A stretch of 64,000 bases of DNA from Fluviicola sp. GTDB lineage: Bacteria > Bacteroidota > Bacteroidia > Flavobacteriales_D > Crocinitomicaceae. The notes below the pieces were generated by a model. That model was not told where the DNA came from and ran no database searches. It saw nothing but the letters and a program-made list of their open reading frames with translations. The stretch is from contig NZ_JAQSWB010000002.1 in assembly GCF_029266855.1 (NCBI RefSeq), positions 608,106 through 672,105 of the forward strand, in the 5' to 3' direction. Positions 1 through 8,397 of this stretch are shown piece by piece; the stretch's first letter is position 1, and every line of letters begins with the position of its first letter. The translations under genes were made by a program, and so were the position numbers.

Positions 1-376
1 AAACGCAGACACGAACGGTGAAATCTACAGAACTTGCTTTCAAAGATTGAAAAAAGAAGCTCCGGAAAAAGTGCATTTGATCGAGAATTTCGGAACGAAA
101 TCCTATTTCACTGCAATGAAACATGCTGCGCTGCTTGTTGGGAATTCCTCATCAGGTATTTATGAAGCGGCAAGCTTCGGGAAGATGGTGTTGAACATCG
201 GTGACCGGCAGAAAGGCCGTATCGCACCACAGAATGTAAAGCATGTGCGCTTCAATGAGCAGGAAATTGTGGATGCGGTTCTTCAGAATGAAAATCTTAC
301 ATTTGATGGGGACAATCCTTTCTCTGTAGAAAACGGGGTAGAACTGATTATAGAACGATTGAAAAATTACCAATAA
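1..376 (+). CDS. neuC: UDP/GDP-sugar 2-epimerase, hydrolysing (NeuC/LegG family), 3' part
   Basis: The reading frame is open from base 2, so only the last 124 residues are in the window. The fragment carries the family signature GNSSSGIYEAASFG followed by GDRQKGR, the nucleotide-binding C-terminal lobe of non-phosphorylating NDP-GlcNAc 2-epimerases of the WecB/NeuC type. These hydrolysing enzymes release ManNAc or a 2,4-diacetamido-bacillosamine-derived mannose for nonulosonic acid synthesis. It overlaps the next gene by one base (TAATG), so the two are probably co-translated. Because a PtmE-like gene and a CMP-sugar synthetase follow, LegG (legionaminic acid pathway) is as likely as NeuC (sialic acid). 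The substrate cannot be read from this fragment. Confidence 0.88.
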   Translation, partial: NADTNGEIYRTCFQRLKKEAPEKVHLIENFGTKSYFTAMKHAALLVGNSSSGIYEAASFGKMVLNIGDRQKGRIAPQNVKHVRFNEQEIVDAVLQNENLTFDGDNPFSVENGVELIIERLKNYQ

Positions 377-1419
377 TGAGCCTGAAAAAACATTTGTTAT
401 CTGAAAATGCTTCGATCAATGAAGCGCTTGTCAAAATCAATGATTTGGCCCAGGATGGTATCTTGTTTGCACATAACGAGAAAAATGAGCTGGTAGGTTC
501 AATTACGGACGGCGATATTCGCAGAGGGTTGATCCAGGGCTGCGCTTTGAATGCCCCGGTCCGGGATGTTCTGCAGGCGCATCCGAAATTTGTACGGAAG
601 TCAGAGAACGCGGTGAAAAAGCTGATTGAACTCCGGGAAAAAGGTTTTCGAATCATCCCGATCCTGCATGACGATTCCGATGAGATTATCGGGATCCTTA
701 ATTTTCGTCTGAAACATTCTTACCTGCCGATCGAAGCGGTGATTATGGCCGGGGGTAAAGGTCAGCGTTTACGTCCGTTAACTGAAACAATACCCAAGCC
801 TTTGCTTATGATCGGTGAAAAACCGATTGTGGAATACACTATAGACCGTTTGGAACGCTACGGGATCAATAAGTTGTGGTTATCAGTCAACTACCTGGGA
901 GACCAACTGCAGGAATTTGTCCGGAATAAAGAAACAGACATGGAAATCAGCCTGGTTAGAGAAACCCGGCCGCTTGGAACGATTGGGTCGATCACTTTGA
1001 TCGATTCTTTCCAAAAAGATACGATCCTCCTAAGCAATTCAGATTTGTTGACAAATGTGGATTATGAAGATTTCTACGTGGATTTTATGGAGTCGGATGC
1101 CGATTTGAGTATTGTGACTATTCCGTACAAAGTAGAAGTTCCGTATGCCGTTATGGAAGTATCGAACGGGAACATTTCTGATTTTAAGGAAAAACCAACC
1201 TATACCTATTATTCGAATGGAGGAATCTATTTGTTCAAGAAAGAAATGCTGGAATTTATTCCGAAAGGTGAGGTGTTTTCGGCAACTGATTTTATGAGTA
1301 AACTGATCGAAAACGGAAAGACAGTGCGTTCATTTCCGCATCACGGATACTGGCTGGACATCGGAAGACACGATGATTTCAAGCGTGCACAGGAGGATGT
1401 TAAATTATTCGACTTTTGA
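376..1419 (+). CDS. ptmE: CBS-domain sugar-1-phosphate nucleotidyltransferase, PtmE/LegX-like
   Basis: This 347-residue protein has a tandem CBS-type N-terminal part (about 1-115, with SITDGDIRRG at 42-51) fused to an NTP_transferase domain. The pyrophosphorylase motif AGGKGQRLRPLT lies at 125-136, followed by the substrate-proximal IPKPLL. In Campylobacter jejuni a protein of this architecture (Cj1329, PtmE) is a glucosamine-1-phosphate guanylyltransferase feeding legionaminic acid, and it also sits between LegG and LegF. The specific substrate here is inferred from that layout; the family call is direct. The ATG overlaps the previous stop by one base, and the stop lies just before the next start. 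A CBS pair commonly senses adenine nucleotides, so allosteric control is possible. Confidence 0.85.
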   Translation: MSLKKHLLSENASINEALVKINDLAQDGILFAHNEKNELVGSITDGDIRRGLIQGCALNAPVRDVLQAHPKFVRKSENAVKKLIELREKGFRIIPILHDDSDEIIGILNFRLKHSYLPIEAVIMAGGKGQRLRPLTETIPKPLLMIGEKPIVEYTIDRLERYGINKLWLSVNYLGDQLQEFVRNKETDMEISLVRETRPLGTIGSITLIDSFQKDTILLSNSDLLTNVDYEDFYVDFMESDADLSIVTIPYKVEVPYAVMEVSNGNISDFKEKPTYTYYSNGGIYLFKKEMLEFIPKGEVFSATDFMSKLIENGKTVRSFPHHGYWLDIGRHDDFKRAQEDVKLFDF

Positions 1420-1421
1420 GT

Positions 1422-2123
1422 ATGGTTTTGAAAGAAGATATTTTGGTCGTTATTCCGGCACGAGGTGGATCGAAAGGAATTCCCCGGAAAAACCTGAAGC
1501 TTCTGGGTAATAAACCCTTGATCGCATATACCATTGAAGTTGCCAGGGAATTATTTGAAGATACACAGATCTGTGTTTCAACAGACGACGAGGAGATTGC
1601 AGCATTTGCCCGAACTTACGGGAATATTGTACCTTTCATGAGGCCTGCTGATTTGAGCACGGATGAAGCTTCTTCACAGGAAGTAATTCTTCACGCATTG
1701 GACTTTTACAGGGAAAAAGAATATAAAGCGGTTATTCTGCTTCAACCCACATCACCTTTCAGGAAAAAAGAACATATTGAAGCTTGTGTGGGAATGTTTG
1801 ATTCCTCAGTGGATATGATTGCCACTGTTTCAGAGTCACATGCAAATCCTTATTTTAACCTGATGGAAGAAAACAGCGAAGGATTTTTAACCCGCAGCAA
1901 ACCTTCCGATTATACGAGAAGGCAGGATTGTCCGTCGGTTTACGCATTGAATGGGGCAGTTTATGTGATCAATACACAATCCGTGCGAACTAAACTCATT
2001 GCCGGATTTGATAAGGTCAGAAAGGTTATGATGAGTAGTCTGGAATCGGTTGACCTCGATACTCCGCTGGATTGGAAAATTGCAACGCTGATATTGGAAG
2101 AGTCAATCAAAACGGGAAATTAA
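1422..2123 (+). CDS. neuA: CMP-nonulosonic acid synthetase (NeuA/LegF/PtmB family)
   Basis: The 233-residue protein has the acylneuraminate cytidylyltransferase signature ARGGSKGIPRKN near the N-terminus and LLQPTSPFRK near residue 100. The reaction is CTP plus a nonulosonic acid (sialic, legionaminic or pseudaminic type) giving the CMP-sugar donor and pyrophosphate. I chose ATG 1422, three bases after the stop of the preceding gene; a TTG at 1416 in the same frame would add two residues and cannot be excluded. It closes an operon-like run with the epimerase and PtmE-like genes. A neuB-type synthase is expected upstream, outside the window. The exact acid is not determinable from sequence alone. 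Confidence 0.88.
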   Translation: MVLKEDILVVIPARGGSKGIPRKNLKLLGNKPLIAYTIEVARELFEDTQICVSTDDEEIAAFARTYGNIVPFMRPADLSTDEASSQEVILHALDFYREKEYKAVILLQPTSPFRKKEHIEACVGMFDSSVDMIATVSESHANPYFNLMEENSEGFLTRSKPSDYTRRQDCPSVYALNGAVYVINTQSVRTKLIAGFDKVRKVMMSSLESVDLDTPLDWKIATLILEESIKTGN

Positions 2124-2219
2124 AGAATTATTTTCCTGCAACAGCTTCTTGTTTTTGCAGTACGCAGATTAAAAAACAGCACCTGTAACCGGAACTGCTC
2201 GAATCATTCATAAAAACAG

Positions 2220-2227
2220 TATCTTTG
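2220..2227 (+). promoter_or_regulatory. -7 promoter element for gmd
   Basis: TATCTTTG matches the Bacteroidota -7 consensus TAnnTTTG and ends 18 bases before the gmd ATG. It lies in the only sizeable gap (122 bases) between neuA and gmd, which suggests that gmd starts its own transcription unit. No convincing -33 element is visible. Confidence 0.5.
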
Positions 2228-2245
2228 ATAGCCAAAATAAATTGA

Positions 2246-3271
2246 ATGAAGATTGCGCTAATTACAGGTATTACTGGTCAGGACGGGTCATATTTAGCAG
2301 AATTGCTTCTTGAGAAAGGATATGTAGTTCATGGAATTATTCGAAGAGCGAGTGTTTTTAATACGGAACGTATTGATCATCTGATTGGAAGGGAACATTT
2401 CATCCTGCATCATGGAGATGTGACTGATAGTTCGAATATCAACAAATTGATGTCGACGATACAGCCTGATGAAGTGTATAATCTTGCAGCGCAAAGCCAT
2501 GTTCAGGTTTCATTTGAAGTTCCGGAATATACCGCCCAGGTGGATGCAATGGGAACCTTACGAATTTTGGATGCATTGAGAAATTACTGTCCGAATGCGA
2601 AGTTCTACCAGGCATCAACCTCCGAATTATATGGAAAAGTCCAGGAGATTCCTCAAACTGAGAATACACCGTTTTATCCACGAAGTCCTTATGGAGTAGC
2701 GAAAATTTATGGATTTTGGATCGTGAAAAACTTCCGTGAAGCGTACAACTTGTATGCTTGCAATGGAATTTTATTCAATCATGAAAGTGAGCGCCGCGGA
2801 AAGACCTTCGTAACCAGGAAAATTACCATCGGACTAGCTGAAGTTGCACAGGGGATTCGCAACACCTTGTCTTTAGGGAATCTGGACTCCAAGCGAGACT
2901 GGGGCTATGCCAAAGAATACGTGGAGGCTATGTGGCTGATGCTTCAGCAGGATGAGCCGGAGGATTTTGTAATTGCAACCGGGAAAACATATACTGTCAG
3001 AGAATTCATCGAGAAAGCCGCAAAGTATGTTGGTTTTGATATCGTTTGGGAAGGAACAGGCGTGGATGAAGTGGGGATTGACCGTACTACAGGTAAAAAA
3101 GTGATTGAAATTAATCCAAAATACTTTAGACCGACAGAAGTGGATTTGCTGATTGGTGACGCAACCAAAGCATTCAACCAACTGGGTTGGAAAGCAAAAG
3201 TGGAGATAGATGAACTGGTCAGGATTATGATGGAAAATGATATTGAGCTGGTCCGGAACACTAAGCGCTAG
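2246..3271 (+). CDS. gmd: GDP-mannose 4,6-dehydratase
   Basis: This cytosolic short-chain dehydrogenase-fold enzyme converts GDP-D-mannose to GDP-4-keto-6-deoxy-mannose, the first step to GDP-L-fucose. The 341 residues show the NADP-binding [13 protein letters not shown] (7-19) and the catalytic T125-S126-E127 in STSELYG with Y149-x3-K153 in YGVAK, spaced as in E. coli [23 protein letters not shown], near residue 212, is a strongly conserved family block. The length is slightly short of the roughly 370 residues of the enterobacterial enzyme but normal for this phylum. The stop lies four bases before the fcl start, so the two steps of fucose activation are co-expressed. Confidence 0.96.
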   Translation: MKIALITGITGQDGSYLAELLLEKGYVVHGIIRRASVFNTERIDHLIGREHFILHHGDVTDSSNINKLMSTIQPDEVYNLAAQSHVQVSFEVPEYTAQVDAMGTLRILDALRNYCPNAKFYQASTSELYGKVQEIPQTENTPFYPRSPYGVAKIYGFWIVKNFREAYNLYACNGILFNHESERRGKTFVTRKITIGLAEVAQGIRNTLSLGNLDSKRDWGYAKEYVEAMWLMLQQDEPEDFVIATGKTYTVREFIEKAAKYVGFDIVWEGTGVDEVGIDRTTGKKVIEINPKYFRPTEVDLLIGDATKAFNQLGWKAKVEIDELVRIMMENDIELVRNTKR

Positions 3272-3275
3272 GAAG

Positions 3276-4199
3276 ATGGAAAAACACGACAAAATATATA
3301 TAGCTGGCCACAATGGAATGGTTGGAAGTAGCATTGTCAGAAAATTAAAGCGTGAGGGATTTACGAATTTGATCACCAGATCTTCTAAAGAACTCAATCT
3401 GATCAACCAGGCGGATGTGCTGGCTTTTTTTGAAGAGACAAAACCCGATTATGTATTTATGGCAGCAGCCAAAGTAGGAGGGATTCAAGCAAATAATACT
3501 TACAAGGGTGATTTTTTGTACGACAATCTGATGATCCAGACAAATGTCATTCATGCCTCTCATCTGAATAAAGTAAAAAAATTACTATTCCTGGGAAGCT
3601 CATGTATCTATCCGAAATTTGCTCAGCAACCGATTTCCGAAGACAGTCTGTTGACTGGAACTTTGGAACCGACAAACGAACCGTATGCGATTGCTAAAAT
3701 TGCAGGAATCAAATTATGTGATGCTTACAGGGATCAACATGGTTGTAATTTTATTTCCGCCATGCCTACGAATTTGTATGGACCAAATGATAACTACGAT
3801 TTATCGAATTCCCACGTGTTGCCGGCAATGATTCGCAAATTCCATGAAGCAAAGCTTAATGGTGAAAAAGAAGTAGTTGTTTGGGGAACAGGCAAGCCGA
3901 TGCGCGAATTTTTATATGTCGACGATTTAGCCGATGCGTGTTTTTTCCTGATGGAAAATTACGACGAAGCAGGTGCCATTAATGTAGGAACCGGATTTGA
4001 CATCACCATTGAAGATCTTGCTCACCTGGTAAAGAAAATTGTAGGTTTTGAAGGGAAAATTGCCTTTGATACCACCAAACCGGACGGAACACCTAAAAAG
4101 CAGTTAAATGTAGCTAAGATCAATGCACTGGGTTGGAAAGCAACCATTGACTTGGAACAAGGCATTCAGCGGGCTTATGAATCCTTTTTGAATCAGTAA
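3276..4199 (+). CDS. fcl: GDP-L-fucose synthase
   Basis: This 3,5-epimerase/4-reductase turns the gmd product into GDP-L-fucose using NADPH. The 307-residue protein shows the nucleotide-binding glycines G11, G14 and G17 (GHNGMVG), SSCIYP at 108-113 with the conserved catalytic-site Ser and Cys, and Y137-x3-K141 (YAIAK). The frame is open back to 3237 inside gmd. I chose ATG 3276, four bases after the gmd stop, because the family's N-terminal strand begins immediately after it. The preceding AGGAAG is one of the few purine-rich stretches before a start in this window. It belongs with gmd to the glycan cluster. Confidence 0.95.
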   Translation: MEKHDKIYIAGHNGMVGSSIVRKLKREGFTNLITRSSKELNLINQADVLAFFEETKPDYVFMAAAKVGGIQANNTYKGDFLYDNLMIQTNVIHASHLNKVKKLLFLGSSCIYPKFAQQPISEDSLLTGTLEPTNEPYAIAKIAGIKLCDAYRDQHGCNFISAMPTNLYGPNDNYDLSNSHVLPAMIRKFHEAKLNGEKEVVVWGTGKPMREFLYVDDLADACFFLMENYDEAGAINVGTGFDITIEDLAHLVKKIVGFEGKIAFDTTKPDGTPKKQLNVAKINALGWKATIDLEQGIQRAYESFLNQ

Positions 4200-4213
4200 A
4201 AAGTGAACCGGTT

Positions 4214-5368
4214 TTGAAAAGAATTACAATAGTTTCCAGGCATTATCCGCCCAATAAGAATATCAACGGGGTACTGGCTAACCAAATGGCTGAATACCTG
4301 ATCAGGGACTCCAATGCTGAGGTGACAATATTTTGCATGGATGCGGAAGCGGATGGAGGTGGAAATACATCTTCCGTTGAAGTATTTGGGAATGTAGTTC
4401 GCTTGAAACAACGGTTTAATCCGAATAGGAAGATTGGAAAACTATTGAATATGCTGTACGATGGCTATATTCTGATTAAGAAAAGCAAAAAACATCCCTC
4501 GGATCTAGTAATCTGCACCTCAAGTCCGCCTTTATTACCATTTTGGGCTTCCCGCTTATTGGCGGACAAGAAAAAATGGGCTTTTTGGTCCTTGGATCTT
4601 TTTCCTGAAGGATTTGTATCTGCAAATACCATCAAGGAAACCAGCTGGATTTTTCGCTATTTAAAAAAGAAAACGTACCAAAACGCACCTGATTTATTGA
4701 TTGCACTTGGTAATGAACAAGCAAAACACATTCAACAGAATTATTCAAACCCTGTTCCAACTATTATTTTACCTGCGGGTGTTAGTTTGGAAGACAGCAA
4801 TGAAGTATCTTCCGGAAATGATAAACCGATTTGGTATAATCCGGAATTAATTACCTTGGGGTATTTTGGAAACGTAGGGCAAGCACATAATCCGGAATTT
4901 ATTAAAGAAGTAATCTCGGCTTCAGCCCAAAAGGGCTTTCAGTTTGTTTTGTCCGTTTATGGAATAAATGCACAGGAGGTTAAAGAGTATGCTCAAAATT
5001 TTGCGCATGTAGTTTTGGTGGAGAATGGACTTGCCCAGCATCATTTGCAATACATCGATGTTCATTTGGTATCTTTAAGAACGTCATGGACACATGCAGC
5101 CGTACCATCCAAAGCAGTTACCGCCATTTCAACTGGCAGACCGATCCTGTTTTGTGGAAGCGAAGAAAGCGACAACTGGCAGATGTTTAAAGAAACAGCC
5201 TGGTTTATCCCTGAAACAGAACAGATGAAACAGGAAATCAAGCGGTTTATTTCCGGAATTGATAAAGAAGAGATCGAATTAAAAGGTTCATTTACCAAAA
5301 ATATGATAGTAACATTGAAACAACATGTGTTGGCTGCATATTTACAAATAGGAAAACATGATCAGTAA
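4214..5368 (+). CDS. GT4-type glycosyltransferase (WbuB-like)
   Basis: A 384-residue protein that starts MKRITIVSRHYPPNKN, the usual opening of a GT-B enzyme whose N-terminal lobe binds the acceptor. The C-terminal half has LGYFGNVGQAHN, the start of the donor-binding Rossmann lobe, and a late stretch AVPSKAVTAISTGRPILFCG that resembles the WbuB/WfcD branch, where the usual E-x7-E is degenerate. The first ATG falls only at residue 26, so TTG 4214 is taken as the start; an upstream GTG at 4203 runs into a stop. The donor and linkage are unknown. It overlaps the next gene by 11 bases, indicating translational coupling within the surface-glycan operon. Confidence 0.75.
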   Translation: MKRITIVSRHYPPNKNINGVLANQMAEYLIRDSNAEVTIFCMDAEADGGGNTSSVEVFGNVVRLKQRFNPNRKIGKLLNMLYDGYILIKKSKKHPSDLVICTSSPPLLPFWASRLLADKKKWAFWSLDLFPEGFVSANTIKETSWIFRYLKKKTYQNAPDLLIALGNEQAKHIQQNYSNPVPTIILPAGVSLEDSNEVSSGNDKPIWYNPELITLGYFGNVGQAHNPEFIKEVISASAQKGFQFVLSVYGINAQEVKEYAQNFAHVVLVENGLAQHHLQYIDVHLVSLRTSWTHAAVPSKAVTAISTGRPILFCGSEESDNWQMFKETAWFIPETEQMKQEIKRFISGIDKEEIELKGSFTKNMIVTLKQHVLAAYLQIGKHDQ

Positions 5369-6233
5369 ATTCTTTCAGACGGTTCTCAATTTGGGCAAAG
5401 TTGTTTTCAAGAGCAATTACTTCCTCCAGATGGAAAAATCGCTTGATGAAAATATAGTTGTGATGGGCAACGGGCCATCTTTGAAAAACGACATTGTGAA
5501 TCACCTGGAAATTTTCAAAAATGCTCATTTGGCTGTGGTCAATCATTTTTGCTTGTCTGAATTTTTCTTCGAACTAAAGCCCAGAAGCTATTTCCTTCTG
5601 GACCCGGATTTTTTTACGGATGCTTCCGGTTTCAAAGGAAATGTCGGGAATACATTTGCGATCCTGACAGGAAATATTGAATGGGAAATAGACTTTTATG
5701 TCCCCTACAAATTCCGTAAATCCCTGCTTGTTAAGCGATTGAAAGAAAACAGTAGATTCAAAGTGTATTTCGTTAATTATGTTCCTGCCAAAGGTGGATT
5801 TACAACGATCAATCACTTGCTGTACAACTGGAACCTAGCTACTCCGCAATGCCAGAATGTATTGATATTCACCTTGTTTATCTTAACAAGGAAATCGACG
5901 AAAAACATCTTCCTGTTTGGGGCAGAAAACGATTGGCATGTTAATGTGATTGTAAACAAAGACAACTTTTTGGAACTTCGGGACAGACACCTTTATTCTG
6001 AGAATAAAGAAATCAAACCGATTGTATTGCTGAATGGAAACAACAGGCGAACTATGGCGGAATTGCTTGAAAGTTCCGTTAAAGTCTTTAGGGCTTACAT
6101 GGAATTGGAGAAATATGCCCAAAAGAGAAATGTCAATATTTATAACTGTTCCGGTAATAGTATGATCGACGCTTTTGAACGCCTGGATAACGAGGAATTC
6201 AAACAAAAACTGCATGAAAGTTCTACTTATTAA
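5358..6233 (+). CDS. GNGPSL-motif protein, possible GT42/DUF115-like sugar transferase
   Basis: I do not recognise this 291-residue protein with certainty. The clearest feature is VVMGNGPSLK (residues 34-43), shared by GT42 sialyltransferases (CstI/CstII type) and by the DUF115/MptE-like Rossmann proteins of flagellin glycosylation. It is followed by AVVNHF (59-64) and a conserved-looking LLDPDFF, then FLFGAENDWHVN in the second half. GT42 enzymes have an NQFYFE-type segment in the place of AVVNHF. It has no signal peptide or membrane segment. It sits between two glycosyltransferases, downstream of a CMP-nonulosonate synthetase, so a role as nonulosonic acid transferase is a fair inference. 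A generic DUF115 glycan-modifying role is the alternative. Confidence 0.45.
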   Translation: MISKFFQTVLNLGKVVFKSNYFLQMEKSLDENIVVMGNGPSLKNDIVNHLEIFKNAHLAVVNHFCLSEFFFELKPRSYFLLDPDFFTDASGFKGNVGNTFAILTGNIEWEIDFYVPYKFRKSLLVKRLKENSRFKVYFVNYVPAKGGFTTINHLLYNWNLATPQCQNVLIFTLFILTRKSTKNIFLFGAENDWHVNVIVNKDNFLELRDRHLYSENKEIKPIVLLNGNNRRTMAELLESSVKVFRAYMELEKYAQKRNVNIYNCSGNSMIDAFERLDNEEFKQKLHESSTY

Positions 6234-7470
6234 TACTTACGAAGCGCAGGGAGGAGCAGCAATTGCATGCAAACGGCTTCTCGGGGCACTCAATAAAAGC
6301 ACCGAAGTTGAAGCAAAACTTTTGGTAAACCTGCGTCAAAATAACTCCGTAAATGAACAGGTATACGAAGTCGCAGATACCAAGCTCAAAAAGCTAATCA
6401 GGAAGTACTTGTTTTACCTGGAAAAAGTTCTTTTTATCCCTTACGAAGTGTCCAAACAAGAGCGATTTGCTTTTTCTACGGCTTACTTCGGGACTGACAT
6501 CAGTAAACATGCATTGGTGAAGGAAGCCGATATTCTGCACATTCACTGGACAAATCAAAGTTTTCTTTCATACAGGAATATCCAACAACTGGTTAACCTG
6601 GGAAAACCGGTTTTCGTAACCATGCACGATATGTGGTATTTTACCGGTGGCTGTCATCACTCGCGCGGATGTATGAAGTTCACGGAAGATTGCGGCAATT
6701 GCCAGTTCCTGAAAAATGCTGGTTCAACGGATTTGTCTTATAAATTGCTGAAGAAAAAGAGAGATACTTATGATTCAAAAATGACTTTTATTGCCTGCAG
6801 CAATTGGCTGGCTGACCTTGCAAAACAAAGTAGTTTACTTCAGCGGAATTTAGTAACCACAATTCCGAACCCGATCGATACCAGCATCTTTTTGAAAAAA
6901 GAGAAATCCATTGCGAGAAAAGCATTCAATTTACCGGAAAATAAACTGTTGATTTTATATGCAGCGGCTAGAGTTGACGACGAGCGAAAAGGATACAAAT
7001 ACCTGGCAAATGCACTGAAAGCTATCAGCGATTCTGATCTCGAAATAAAGAAAAACATAGAGATCGTAGTTATGGGGAATGTGAAGAACAAAGAAGACAT
7101 TGATTTTCATTTTCCAACCCATTTTTTGGGAAGTCTGAGTAAAGTAAATGAGATCGTTGATTGTTACAATTCAGCAGACTTATTCGTAACACCCTCTTTG
7201 GAAGAGAATTTACCCAATACCATTATTGAAAGTATGGCATGTGGTACTCCGGCGGTTGCATTCAGGATCGGGGGAATTCCGGATATTATTGATCACAAAA
7301 CAAACGGATATCTCGCCAACTACCGCGATACACAAGATTTGGTTAATGGGATCGAATGGGTACTTGCTCAAAAAGACATCGCAGAGAAATGTATCGAAAA
7401 AGTGGAAAATGCGTTTTCAGAACAAGTGGTTTCGCGACGGTTTATTGAATTATATCAATCAAATTTTTGA
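6214..7470 (+). CDS. GT4 glycosyltransferase, WcaC-like
   Basis: A 418-residue GT-B glycosyltransferase. The N-terminal lobe starts MKVLLINTYEAQGGAAIA and contains HIHWTNQSFL and the WcaC-type block HDMWYFTGGCHH with nearby cysteines (GCMKF, CGNC). The donor lobe has the retaining GT4 motif SLEENLPNTIIESMACGTP, with the two glutamates of E-x7-E. Upstream in-frame codons exist from 6175, but ATG 6214, overlapping the preceding gene by 20 bases, gives the family's normal N-terminus. The last 12 bases overlap the end of the methyltransferase on the other strand. The sugar is unknown; fucose is possible given gmd and fcl. Confidence 0.85.
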   Translation: MKVLLINTYEAQGGAAIACKRLLGALNKSTEVEAKLLVNLRQNNSVNEQVYEVADTKLKKLIRKYLFYLEKVLFIPYEVSKQERFAFSTAYFGTDISKHALVKEADILHIHWTNQSFLSYRNIQQLVNLGKPVFVTMHDMWYFTGGCHHSRGCMKFTEDCGNCQFLKNAGSTDLSYKLLKKKRDTYDSKMTFIACSNWLADLAKQSSLLQRNLVTTIPNPIDTSIFLKKEKSIARKAFNLPENKLLILYAAARVDDERKGYKYLANALKAISDSDLEIKKNIEIVVMGNVKNKEDIDFHFPTHFLGSLSKVNEIVDCYNSADLFVTPSLEENLPNTIIESMACGTPAVAFRIGGIPDIIDHKTNGYLANYRDTQDLVNGIEWVLAQKDIAEKCIEKVENAFSEQVVSRRFIELYQSNF

Positions 7471-8226
7471 TGAATTCCCTTTGATAACGATGAAAGGTGA
7501 AAGCAATTTGCTATCGACCGGAATGATTTTTGTGACTGCTTTACCCAAAACAAATAGCGTTTTGACAAGTGCTTTCACAAAAATTGACTGTTCTTTTATA
7601 TTGTCCAGCCAAATACTGAATTTACCCATATAGTAAACGGAAACATTTTCAATTTTCAACTCTTTAGCAACGGATTTCAGAAAATCAAGGTCCATGCAGC
7701 TGATATTATGCACATCATAATTTGGTCGGTTGAATTTTCGCTGTAGCCAACCGTTCACACCCCTGAAATTCGGGATAATGATCAGTAATTCTCCTCCGGG
7801 CTCCAGGAAATCCAGATGCCGTTGTACAATTCCTTTTGTATCATTAAAATGCTCGATAAGCCCAAGGGAATAGACCAGGTCATATTTTTTGGTAATCTCA
7901 TGTGTTAATGTCAGATCATCTTCCAAAAGATGGATGCTGTCCTTTTCCAGCTGATTCGCCAAAAGCAAATCTTCTACAATTGATCGGTCAATAAAATAAT
8001 CTACAAGAGCAGTTTCAAGTTTGTATTTTTTCTTGACGTAAACAGAAAAAGTTCCCGGAAAACCTCCCAATTCAATAATGGAAGCAATATTTTTATTCGT
8101 AATTATGTTGTCCAATTCGCGGTGTTGATAGCCTTTTTGTTCTACTTCTCCAATCAACTCGTCCCGTTTGTTATTCCAATAATCTTCCCAAAACTTTCGT
8201 TCGGTAAGTAAATCCTTATTTTCCAT
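7459..8226 (-). CDS. SAM-dependent methyltransferase, class I
   Basis: A 255-residue soluble protein with a class I methyltransferase core: motif I as SIIELGGFPGTFS, the acidic post-I region, KYDLVYSLGLIEHFND (motif IV and post-IV) and LEPGGELLIIIPNF (motif V/VI). The C-terminal part is longer than the minimal fold and may bind the substrate. It is the only gene of the glycan locus on the minus strand and is convergent, with a 12-base overlap, with the GT4 gene. Methylation of a surface sugar or a lipid-linked intermediate is an inference from position only. Its start (ATG at 8226) is 171 bases from the divergent flippase gene. Confidence 0.8.
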   Translation of the reverse strand: MENKDLLTERKFWEDYWNNKRDELIGEVEQKGYQHRELDNIITNKNIASIIELGGFPGTFSVYVKKKYKLETALVDYFIDRSIVEDLLLANQLEKDSIHLLEDDLTLTHEITKKYDLVYSLGLIEHFNDTKGIVQRHLDFLEPGGELLIIIPNFRGVNGWLQRKFNRPNYDVHNISCMDLDFLKSVAKELKIENVSVYYMGKFSIWLDNIKEQSIFVKALVKTLFVLGKAVTKIIPVDSKLLSPFIVIKGNSSKI

Positions 8227-8347
8227 TCAGTTAAAAATAATTGCCGGCATCATAATACAGCCGCTTTTTCTATTGAATCAGTTTTCGCTGCCAACCGAAT
8301 TTCGAAGGTATTCATTTTTATTAATATCCGCTAATTGATGAGATTTC

Positions 8348-8378
8348 TTGATCTGGTTTCTAATTTCGTTTAACTTTG
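8348..8378 (+). promoter_or_regulatory. Bacteroidota -33/-7 promoter for the flippase gene
   Basis: TTG at 8348-8350 and TAACTTTG at 8371-8378 are separated by 20 bases, a good match to the TTTG-N19-20-TAnnTTTG arrangement. It ends 19 bases before the flippase ATG. Confidence 0.6.
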
Positions 8379-8397
8379 CTCTTCGTTTGAAAAATAC

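Noticed and set aside
2873-3406. Minus-strand open frame of 177 codons across gmd and fcl
   Set aside because: It is antisense to two clearly conserved enzymes and shows no domain; long antisense frames are a by-product of codon use.
7226-7633. Plus-strand open frame over the end of the GT4 gene and the methyltransferase gene
   Set aside because: It runs through the coding frames of two well-supported genes and matches no family.
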